Shown here piece by piece: positions 1 through 8,821 of a stretch of DNA of 30,961 nucleotides (its first letter is position 1; every line of letters begins with the position of its first letter). The notes under the pieces were generated by a model. It saw nothing but the letters and a program-made list of their open reading frames with translations. It was not told the DNA's origin and did no database searches. The DNA is taken from NCBI RefSeq assembly GCF_000315625.1, contig NW_005434644.1, forward strand, positions 903 to 31,863, read 5' to 3'. Source of the stretch: Guillardia theta CCMP2712 (lineage: Eukaryota; Cryptophyceae; Pyrenomonadales; Geminigeraceae). The translations under genes were made by a program, and so were the position numbers.

Positions 1-2877
1 GTTCGCACCAGGAACCTCTCCCTTGCGAGCATAGTCGAAGCTGGTTATCTCTGATTTCTTATTGTTGATTTGCAGTCCTGACCATTTGCAGAAGGAATCC
101 ACCACTGCTACCAACTCTCGCATTTCTTTCATCGTGTGTGCGATGAGTACCATGTCATCGGCGAAGGACAGGTTGTTTGTTGTTCCTGTGCTGCACTTGT
201 CCAATTGCCTAGAGAGGATGCATAGCACCAAGTTGGCCAGTTGTGGGCTACTTGCTCCACCTTGTGGCAGCCCGATCATTAGAGGTATTTTCCCTGTGTT
301 GAACTCGTTTGTTTGTATTTGCAGTTCGACTCCACTGTTGCAGGCTATCACAGTTCTAATGTCTTCAGGATGGAAGCCTAGGCTGTTCATTGCCTGCTCG
401 ACCACCTCGATCGCCACATTGTTAAAGAAGTTCGCAAAGTCCAGGTACAAGAGAATGAGGGACGTTTTGGCCTCTTCTGCTTCTTCTACGATCGAGATCA
501 GTCGATGAGCCTGCCGACTTGTGCTTCTGCCTGGACGGAACCCCTCCTGGAAGTTTGTGGGGACGTTATTTGCTTCTACTGTCTTACTCAGACGATGCGC
601 CAGGATTGCCTGAACCAGCCGAGTAAGCGTTGACATGACGCATATTGGCCGCATGTTTTCGAGAATGTGACAGAATTGATTTTTTGGCAGGAGGCGTACT
701 CTCGCTGTCTTGTTGAGAACCTCAGCTTTGCCTTCTAGGGCTGCATTGACTAACTTACCAACTTCCTCTCGGCATGCTGGTGGCAGCGCCCGCAGCACTT
801 CGTTCGAAATGAGGTCAAGTCCTGCAGCCTTTCGTCTCGGCGCCGAGGCGAGCCAGACATCAATCTCTCCCGGTGCCAGGGGTCTGGTGATTTCCTGTTG
901 TTGTCTCCTTGAAAGCTGCACCCCCTCAGGCGGTGTGATCCGTCTTGGGGCCACGGTTGTGAACGACTTACATTTTGTGCAGTACGGGGTCATCCCTCCC
1001 CCTCCGATGGTCTCGTCGCTTGAGTCAGCCAAGGGGAGCATACATCCGATGTTTGAGCATTTTGAGCAGGTCCCTTGTTTCGTGCATGCGTTGACGCTGA
1101 AGAAGAATCGTGTATGGTCCGCGTCCTCTAGCTCTCTAACCTTCTGCATTGGGAGATGATCCGTGAGATCACGGTATCCTGCTATCTCCCATGTTGTTTT
1201 ATCCGATTCTTCTAGTGCTACAATTGCTTTCGTGATTGTGTTTGCAGGTAGCAGTGATAGAAAGATCCAGTCATCTGTCCCCTCTCGCTCGATCCCAATC
1301 ATCAGTTGCTGGTTTGCACTCCAAAATGCTCTAACGCCCCTCGTGTCTTCGCTAGATAGGGTTGCTTCGATTTGGTTGATGAGCTCGTCGGCATTGTCGA
1401 CTATCTTGCCGAGCAGTCGAAGAGCCAAGCCTTTGTGGCAACGAAGGGAGTTAGGGTGTTTTTTCTTGATGTCTTGACTTATCATCGGTTCTTTGGGAAT
1501 GAAATCATTCTTGCGTCCCATTGCATTCTGGGATTCACGGCTGCCTACCGTGCCTAGCCGTGTTTGCTGCTGTTGGCAGATCTCTTGGAAAACTTCGTTG
1601 TTTTGTTCTTCACATATCGTTCTGAACCTCTCGATCTTAGTTCGCAATTCTCTTTGTAATGTAGCTTCCGTAGGTACTCCAGTCGCTGGGCTTTGCTGTG
1701 ATGCTTCCCTAAGTTTAGTCCGCAAGTTGCGGATCGATCTCTTCAAATCCATTTGTTCTTTGTTCGAATGTCGCCTTCCTCCCTTTCTGATTTTCACCTC
1801 CTTTAGTGGTAGAGAGTTGGCGAGCATCTCACAAATGTTACATTCTTGCGCCTTAGCTCGCATGTCTCGTATGTTTGCATCTAGTTGTTGCGCCCATTCG
1901 ATCTTCTTCTCCTCCCACGAATCGCGATCCAGCACCCATCTGCTTTTAGGGGTTTCCCCCTTCTTCTGTCGTGAATTCATCTGATGCACTTCTACTCGTG
2001 GGATTAGCTGCGTCTCCTCGGACGTGAACTTGGTGTGTACTTGCACCACCAGGGCTCTGTGATCAACTGCTCCCCCTATCACACAGCCGTCGACCGTCCA
2101 CGATTGAAGGGAGATGTTTGGAAAGTTGTCCTCGTCACTTGGGGGGTGAATAGCGAGAACTGCGTCGAGTTTGGCTTCTATCAGTTCTTGTTTGTACCAT
2201 GTTGAGAAGGTAAATGTTGTCCCAGTCTCGCTGATCTGTTCATATGAGAGTGTACGGTGTGCGGAAAGGTCTGCCAGGAATTTCTCGAATCTCTCATCTG
2301 CTTTTGCGGTGATAGATGAGGGGGAATATCCTCTCCGCATTGGTGTTGTTGTGTTGGTTCTTGCTGCATTAAAGTCTCCGGCTATGATGTGTGTCTCTCT
2401 CGTTCCCAGAGCGAGGTGTAGCAGCTCTGCCCACAGTTCCCCTTGCTCTCGAATCGCATTTTCCGCAGGTACCTGATGGAGGTTTGTGACTAAGAAAGAG
2501 TTTTTCCCTGTTCCGACTTTGATCGAAAACACTCGGTTTCGATATTTCTTTTCTTTGTTGCACGCCTGGTGAGCGGCAGGGGAGGGTGACGGCGACAGGG
2601 CCGCATGTACCAGCGTTACCAACCTCAGGTCTCCTTTCCCCTTCTTCGCATTGATCTTTGCAGGCCCCAGGAAGATTCTGTAGCAGGCCCAGTTCTCCTT
2701 GATCATCTTCCTCAATTTGTTCTCGTCGCGGGCCGAGACCCTTACCTCTTGTAGTAGCACAACCCCAGGTTGGAAGGACTGGATTAAGTATGCGAGGATG
2801 TGCTTGAGAACAAAGTGATTGCAACCATTCACATTTTGTGAGATGAGGAAACCTGGGTCTGAACTTTTTCGATGCAT
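1..2877 (-). mobile_element. Non-LTR (LINE-type) retrotransposon ORF: AP-endonuclease + reverse transcriptase, runs off left edge
   Basis: One uninterrupted minus-strand frame is open from an in-frame TAG inside the telomere array (2968-2970) to base 1. The only early ATG is at 2877, giving at least 959 residues. Seen from the N-terminus: APE-type endonuclease motifs QNVNG (residues 14-18), LQE (42-44), GDFNA (167-171) and VDH (271-273); a helical, charged linker; a cysteine cluster (598-636); then reverse transcriptase with KAAGLD (683-688), RPI (about 743), the catalytic YLDF (811-814), GLPQGG (869-874) and FADD (905-908). All expected catalytic motifs are present and there is no stop or frameshift, so it may be recent or active. 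The RNase H/C-terminal part and 3' tail lie outside the window. No ORF1 fits between ATG and array, so the copy is 5'-truncated or of a one-ORF type. In such elements the endonuclease nicks target DNA and the RT copies RNA onto the nick. Confidence 0.95.
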
Positions 2878-2951
2878 CTGCGCCCAATCATTGCCCCTTT
2901 GCTCCTCCTGCCTTTCCCCCCTCCGCTCCTTCCCTCTCTGGGAGGTTTTCT

Positions 2952-3089
2952 CCCTAAACCCTAAACCCTAAACCCTAAACCCTAAACCCTAAACCCTAAA
3001 CCCTAAACCCTAAACCCTAAACCCTAAACCCTAAACCCTAAACCCTAAACCCTAAACCCTAAACCCTAAACCCTAAACCCTAAACCCTA
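2952..3089. repeat. Interstitial telomere-type array, (CCCTAAA)19 perfect plus partial copy
   Basis: Nineteen exact copies of CCCTAAA run from 2952 to 3084, followed by CCCTA. The strand sense is that of a left chromosome end, yet the array is internal because retrotransposon sequence continues to its left. Perfect identity between copies implies recent addition or homogenisation. The left flank is the 5' end of the LINE; the right flank is a (TAT)n tract. Confidence 0.98.
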
Positions 3090-3108
3090 TTATTATTATT
3101 ATTATTAT
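3088..3108. repeat. (TAT)7 tract fused to the telomere-type array
   Basis: A 21-nt TAT repeat starts within the last telomere unit. Read on the minus strand it is an (ATA)n tract ending directly in TAGGGTTTAGGG. This is what a simple-repeat 3' tail of a minus-strand non-LTR element inserted into a TTTAGGG array would look like. Confidence 0.9.
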
Positions 3109-3270
3109 GTGAGTTTATTATAATGCTAGAATGTTGCTCGGCCTCGTTGTGGGCTTATGCAAATTGATCCTAGTCTAAAGAGGCGCTCGAGCACTGGGAG
3201 TACACGGCCTACAATGCGAACCCTGCTTCTGAGGCGTCTTTCTACTCTGTACTTCTGCTGTCTTCTCTTG

Positions 3271-3399
3271 GCTTCCTCAGCCTCAGTCAGGAGAGTTGCC
3301 TCTCCTCACCTTGGCCTTCGGTCACCACCTACTCCTCCTCCATTCAGCTTCCTCAGCCTCAGTCAGGAGAGTTGCCTCTCCTCACCTTGGCTTTCGGTC
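3271..3399. repeat. 76-bp direct repeat, 1.7 copies
   Basis: A 53-nt block starting GCTTCCTCAG at 3271 recurs at 3347 with one mismatch, so the period is 76 bp. It lies in the block between two telomere-type tracts. Confidence 0.9.
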
Positions 3400-3433
3400 G
3401 CCTCCTACCTTCTCTCCTTACCTTGAGCTCAGC

Positions 3434-3733
3434 TCAAGCTCGGTACGGGCTCGCCCCGTCTTCTTCCTCGGCGCCCTCGCCTTGCTCTTCCTCCATGTCT
3501 TCCTCTTCTTCGTCATCTTCCCTCATCTCCACTCGCAGTCGGTCCTTCTTGTCCACCTTCAGCGAGCAGGCCAGCACATGCATCTCTGCGAATTTACTCA
3601 GTGCTATGAACAGGAAGCTAAGAGATCGACGCTCTATGTCGTCGCTCTCCGCCTCCTGCTCAAGCTCAGCAGCTGCCGTTGCCCGTGGCGAGAACGCGCT
3701 GCCCCTCCTTGCCTTCTTGCTCTCTCCTTGCAC
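3434..3733 (-). other. Open minus-strand stretch with acidic tail, possible gene or element remnant
   Basis: About 100 codons are open on the minus strand between telomere tract 2 (3746-3777) and a TGA at 3434. The in-frame sequence has a basic start, a plausible helical middle and a strongly acidic E/D-rich end, closing with SPYRA. There is no ATG at its beginning in this frame; the nearest ATG (3740) is in another frame and stops after 24 codons. It could be the 3' exon of a truncated gene, part of a truncated mobile element, or a chance ORF in low-complexity GA-rich DNA. I do not recognise a family. Confidence 0.3.
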
Positions 3734-3745
3734 GCGACATGAACT

Positions 3746-3777
3746 CCCTAAACCCTAAACCCTAAACCCTAAACCCT
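3746..3777. repeat. Telomere-type tract 2, (CCCTAAA)4 + CCCT
   Basis: Four perfect copies plus a partial unit, same orientation as the large array. On the minus strand it ends in TTTAGGGAG before non-repeat sequence, as the large array does. Confidence 0.97.
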
Positions 3778-4905
3778 GGCATGGTATCCATGCGTAATGT
3801 ATTCGTGATGAAGCGGTGAAAGCGGGTGGATTGATACATTATTGTGACTTGATGTCCCCTTTTGACTCTCATTTGTGTGCCTTCCTCGAGGGAAGGAGTA
3901 AGCCAGTTGCGATCGTATGTGCTCGAATTATACTGCATTTCCCATTGATTTTCATTCCTCCTCCTGACGTCATCGCTTGTTGTTGAAAGACATATCCTAT
4001 TCGCATGGATCTGTTTTTCCTGCTTTGGATAATGTCTCCCTCAATAGCGGCAGCTGTGAAATGCCTTCCGCCGTTAGGAATGTGTGCCTGACCAGTATGC
4101 ATAACTCCTCTAAAGTTTTCATCAGGCAACGGTTCCCTGTTCGCCAAAAGTTTGCTGCGCGCGGAGTAAGCTATCTGTGCGCCTAAGTTTCGGGATCCGG
4201 CTGACTGATGATCAAGTTCAAACCCTTCTGGTATCTCCTAAACCCTAAACCCTAAACCCTAAACCACTAATCTTGAAAGATCGATCGTGCACGATGCTCA
4301 CATGTACAGCTGTGAACTTGCGACCATCGATCATGAAGCCGGCGGCCCAACTGTGACCCGGGCCGGCTAAACCCTAACTTCCATGACTTACAGTTTACCG
4401 AGTCAGTGTACTTGAATATTGCTATACTACTAAAAGTTGAACTGCGCCCGCCGGGATGCGTACCGTGGCACTGACAGTATTGAACAATTATTATGTCTTG
4501 TCCCGAGTCCGCCTCTCACCATTCCGAAGTTCATTTTTTCTTCTGAGTCACATACAACTTAATTATAAACAATAATCCAGTACTGATTTGTACCAGGTTT
4601 CAAAGTTTGGAAAACACTCATCATGATTTGTACTGTCTTCAAGTGTTCCTGGTACCAATATTTGTAACAAAATCTTTAGTCAATATGAGCACTCACCACT
4701 TCCTTCAAGGACCCACAGCGACATGACGAAGTTTTCAGACAGGAGTAAAGGAGCTCGGTTTTACTACGAACATGCACGACATATCCTTGATGACACCACC
4801 CCACCCCCTTGGGAAATGTATCCACAAGATGGGCAGTAAACTCGGGTCCACCTATAGGTTGGCAGTGACTTGGACGGGTGACAGTACCCACCATGCACCG
4901 TCACC
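3778..4905. other. Subtelomere-like non-coding stretch
   Basis: Apart from telomere tracts 3 and 4, I see no gene. The longest frames here (4676-4894 minus, 3869-4147 minus, 3977-4186 plus) have no family resemblance and no convincing start context. Composition is near-neutral to AT-rich, without obvious repeats. Confidence 0.6.
4237..4263. repeat. Telomere-type tract 3, partial + (CCCTAAA)3
   Basis: CCTAAA followed by three perfect CCCTAAA units. On the minus strand it ends TTTAGGAG. A fourth remnant (CTAAACCCTAA) lies at 4367-4376. Confidence 0.95.
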
Positions 4906-4970
4906 ATGCACACGCTTTTACTTGATCTCGTGATCGCCATTCACCTTGCAAGGCCCTCATTTTTCTCCCC

Positions 4971-5097
4971 CATCCTCGCATCTCATCCTCGCATCTCATC
5001 CTCGCATCTCATCCTCGCATCTCATCCTCGCATCTCATCCTCGCATCTCATCCTCGCATCTCATCCTCGCATCTCGTCCTCGCATCTCATCCTCGCA
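4971..5097. repeat. 13-bp minisatellite (unit TCTCATCCTCGCA), about 10 copies
   Basis: Nine full 13-bp units at 4981-5097 (one A-to-G change in the eighth) plus a partial unit at 4971-4980. Thirteen is not a multiple of three, so the frames open across it cycle through reading phases and are not evidence for coding. Confidence 0.97.
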
Positions 5098-5177
5098 TCC
5101 CCTTGCGGTTTGTCTTGCTTCACCCAGTTCCACCGATACTTCCACATTCCAAATCCTAGAGATTTGAATCCTCTTCC

Positions 5178-5627
5178 ATGACGAAATCGACATCTGGTCA
5201 TCACCGCCCACCAGCTTTAGATTGTGCTGCTGTGACGAGCACTGCCGAGAGCTTCCAAGGCGAGGCCGCTAGCAACAATCAGACCGAAGAAAGGGCTTGG
5301 CGAGACTTCCATGACCTCCATTCATACTGTGCACGGAGACACAGCGAAGTCTTGATGACATGCGGGAGGTCGCAGTCCTGGATCGCGCAGAGAACATATG
5401 CCACAGAAGCGTTAGTGTCGGACAGCAATGAGGATCAAACAACTGCAGTTGATTCCCCCAATTCAAAAACCATAGATTCAGCAGGGAATTTGCTCAAGAA
5501 CAGAAGAGGAAGTTATGCCACTGTTATAGATGCAGTTACCCTCAGTCCGCATAATGGATCCATTGATCAGGACGGTAACTTCTCCGGCAGGACGAAAGAA
5601 AAACTTATTTTTGGGGAAATGGAATAA
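5178..5627 (+). CDS. Hypothetical protein, 149 aa, single exon
   Basis: An ATG-initiated frame of 149 codons starts 80 nt after the 13-bp minisatellite and ends in TAA, about 190 nt before the 3' end of the convergent ankyrin gene. The protein is hydrophilic and rich in S, T, D, E and N, with no membrane segment, signal peptide or recognisable domain. It lacks the low-complexity look of neighbouring spurious frames, which is the main argument that it is real. It could also be one exon of a longer gene or a chance ORF. Function unknown. Confidence 0.4.
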   Translation: MTKSTSGHHRPPALDCAAVTSTAESFQGEAASNNQTEERAWRDFHDLHSYCARRHSEVLMTCGRSQSWIAQRTYATEALVSDSNEDQTTAVDSPNSKTIDSAGNLLKNRRGSYATVIDAVTLSPHNGSIDQDGNFSGRTKEKLIFGEME

Positions 5628-5820
5628 GTACATCATCTCATTCGTATGTTCTTAATCATTTTGGTATTACCATTCGTGATACAATAAACAAAACTGAATT
5701 CGAGATTCATCATAAGAAAACGTGACTCCAGGCACGGTTTTGGCTGCTTGCTCAAGAAACGCAGCAAACACTGACTGCTAGTCTGTTTGGGTCTGACGAA
5801 CTGACCAATTCGAATTCCTG

Positions 5821-8420
5821 TCAAGACCAATCAATGCAACCCTTGCAACTCATCAAGCAACTTTTCACCTGAGATGTTGTACCATCCTTGCGGAAATTTT
5901 GCAACCGTTCTGCAAGTTCAATTGTCGCATACTGCATGGGAGTGTAGCCAATGCTGTCTTGAATGTGTGCAAGAGCCGGAGGATCAGACTGAAATCTTTC
6001 GATGACTCAATGATCATACACAACTGAGTTCTTACCTGCATCAAAATTCGAATGATTTCCATGTGCCCGTTTCCAAATGCAAAATGCAAAGGGGTCTGCA
6101 AGCAATATTTATGTCAAAGTGCAGGCAATGTTTACATCAAAGTGCAAGCAATATTTATATGAAGTGATCCACCTCCCCGTCTTGGTTTTGGGCATTGATA
6201 TTTGCTCCAGATTCCAGCAACAAATTTACGACTGCTTGCTGCCCAAAACAGCACGCATAATGTAATGGCCTCCTGCCAAAGGAAACATTCATTGGCAGGG
6301 GGTGACCAACCAAAAGAAGACAGAACCATCCAGAAGCATCTGATACATCGACATTCATCCCATGCAAAAGGAGCAATCTGACAACGTTCATTTTTCCATG
6401 TTTTGATGCTGTGTGGAGGCCAGTGGATCCGTCTACGCTGTACCTGTTCAGATCTACGCCCTGGAATGTGTTGTTAAGAACGGTAAAGTCATAACAGTGA
6501 TTCGTGACTGCAGAGTTATAGAAGAAGCATACACACGAACCTGAGAGATCAAAAAGATTACAAACTCTTCTTGGTCATACTCGCAAGCATATTTCAGTAG
6601 CTCATGGGCTGCTTCTGAATTGGGATTGAAGTGAGCGCCACCAACTATATCGGAAATCGTTGAAATTCTGAGCGTTTCAAAATCAAAGGCATTCCACGCA
6701 ATATCACGGGTTTACATGTTGAAATGACGCTCGCAAGATACATTTTTTGGAGGCTCGAGAGGTTCCTGCGTGTACAAGAGGTTTTGCCCCTGCGATAGAA
6801 GGGGAAAATTCAATTGAAACAATTCCCAATCATTTAGTCCGTCGTTTTACCTGCAGCACCATTCGAGGTCCTTCGGAAACGCTGTCATGCCTGCCGTTGG
6901 CTGCAATCAAGAACTCGGTGACCTATATACATCGATTTAGTAGCAAAAGGACCCTCAGGGAGACTCGACCTTCGAGTAATGATCCCTGTGCAATAGAAAG
7001 AGCCAGGACCCGCCCTCATTGTCGCGGATGTCAATGTCACAACCATAAGAAATAAGTGCTTGAATAGCTTCTAGGTTCCCGACTTCCGCTGCAACATGAA
7101 GAGCGCTGTAGCCCTTGTTGTTTCTTGCCTGTAGATGTGCTCCTCGTGATGCGAGCTTGTTCATAACCTTTGCGTATCAAAGTCAAATTCAAAGTGTAGC
7201 TTTTGGAAAACAATGTAGACATGGGATCCTGGATATCGAATGGAGTAGTGCAGCATGCTGTCTCCGTTGTTGTCTCTCGCCTCCACATTAATCCCTGAAA
7301 GCTAAATGTGACATCTTGTGCTGTCCTATGTGTGTATTTCGTTACCGTGTTGTAAAAGAATGTCAAGGACATCAAGCTTCCCATACAAAAGTGCTGAAAT
7401 CGATTCAAAACAGGACATATCCAACCATGCCTCACCGAGATGCCCGGCACTCTCTCCAAGAAATGTTTTCGAGTCCACTTGAACGTCGTAAGTGAGCAGA
7501 TGTTGGACAATAGGCAAGAGACCATGTCGAACTGGATGTGATCAGCACGATATGTATCATGAACCTTATGTCAAAATGTAGCATACCAGCTACATGAAGA
7601 GCAGTGTAGCCAAAATGATCTTTCGCCTCTCGGTCACTTCCAGCTGATATGAGGTAAGACACAATCGAATCCTGCAGAACATATGATTGGAGAAGACCCA
7701 AAAAGAATCAACTTGTTCAAATCGTGCAGCAACATGTAAAGGAGTCCACTTCTCACTCGTTAAGGGCTCCTTCGTCTTTGTTGAAATCCCCCTGAGAAAG
7801 AGCGTTTTGGTTATGAGTTTCAAACGAACTGAGAGCAGCAAATCATAAGGTGCGCACCGACGTTGGTCTTGTTCGTACTTTGCTCGATAGTTTCTTTCAA
7901 GAACTTCTAGGAGATCTTGGAATCCAAATCTATGGTGGGATTTAGGTCCAGAAACGTAGAGATAGCCTGTTGCCCACCGACAAGCATAATGGATCGGAGA
8001 CCAATTGTCATTGTCATTGATTGATGGATCAGCATCAAGGGATTCCATTAGAAAGATTGCGGCTCGAACACTCCCATACATCGCACAAACTGATCAAAAG
8101 CACTTATCCATCTATGCTTACGAACTTGCAAGGATTTTTTACCATGAAGAGGAGTTTCTCCGAGAAGGCCTTGCGCGTTTGGATCAAGCTTGTGGTGTGC
8201 GCAGATCAACTTCATCACCCGTTCATGGTCATGTTGAGCAGCCACATGGAGAAGATTCCAGCTGAAGCACCAGGATCAGCAGCGTTGATACACCAAGGTT
8301 GTGGCATCACCCGGAGGGCGAGACAGATTTCAAAGTCTCTTCGTCTTGTATCAATACCGATAATGTCTCCAAATCAGCTCTAGCTGCAGCATTGTGTGCA
8401 GACTGTGCATTCATGGACAT
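5821..8420 (-). CDS. Ankyrin-repeat protein, 15 exons, about 605 aa
   Basis: Exons on the minus strand: 8420-8311, 8261-8143, 8089-7858, 7791-7713, 7671-7587, 7531-7346, 7294-7221, 7167-6970, 6922-6851, 6789-6716, 6667-6541, 6460-6327, 6272-6173, 6095-6036, 5988-5821. All 14 introns are GT-AG and 41-80 nt, and the phases close to an exact frame ending in TGA. Splicing restores classic ankyrin motifs, such as WNLLHVAAQ, ETPLHV, WTPLHVAARFEQ, GYTALHVAV, GYSALHVAAEVGN, GWRPLHYACCFGQ and GETPLHFAFGNGH, spread over nearly the whole protein. Ankyrin stacks bind other proteins; the partner is unknown. No other domain, membrane segment or signal peptide is seen. An in-frame ATG at 8531 could lengthen the N-terminus. 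The 66-nt intron 7857-7792 is a multiple of three without stops, so it could be retained as 22 residues. Confidence 0.9.
6099..6166. repeat. 23-bp tandem repeat, 3 copies, inside an ankyrin-gene intron
   Basis: Units at 6099-6121, 6122-6144 and 6145-6166 (about 80-90% identical) make up nearly all of the 77-nt intron 6172-6096. On the gene strand each unit ends in a TTGC(T/C)TGCA acceptor-like motif; only the last is followed by G and used as TGCAG. Confidence 0.9.
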
Positions 8421-8821
8421 GCCGTTTGAAACTTGAGAGACCACAGTCACTGACAATGTCGAAAAGCATGCTGCATGACAAACGGGTTTACCAGCTTTGC
8501 ATGTTTCTCGACTCAATCCGTTATGCAGCATCTTCTCCCACAACAATTGTCTTCCTTGACTTCATTCTCTGCTTTCCCATCCCTGTCCTGCTTGAGCAGT
8601 CATCCTCCCGTTCGTCCTGTCGAGCTTTCCTGCGCTGATTACACTCACACGGTCACCAGTCAAACGAGGAGAAACACTACAAACCCGCCTCAACAAAATA
8701 CTAGGAAACAGAGGAGGCAGCAAAAAGCGCTACTCTCACCACTCAATCAAACAATTCTGCACTCTAAGATCGTTACGGCAGTTACAATGTGAACAAAGGG
8801 GGCCAAGCCAGGGGCCAATCA
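8421..8821. promoter_or_regulatory. Divergent intergenic region between ankyrin and macro-like genes
   Basis: About 400 nt separate the two divergent start codons, so both promoters presumably lie here. I see no convincing TATA box, repeat or RNA gene. Part of it (8421-8531) may be coding if the upstream ATG of the ankyrin gene is used. Confidence 0.4.

Noticed and set aside
1-2880. Several 100-170-codon plus- and minus-strand frames over the retrotransposon
   Set aside because: They are off-frame or antisense to the continuous endonuclease-RT frame.
3740-3746. Short ATG frame beginning next to telomere tract 2
   Set aside because: It ends after 24 codons and has no features; the longer open frame beside it lacks a start.
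4906-5181. Repeat-peptide frames across the 13-bp minisatellite
   Set aside because: A 13-bp unit without stops is open in more than one frame; no other coding sign.
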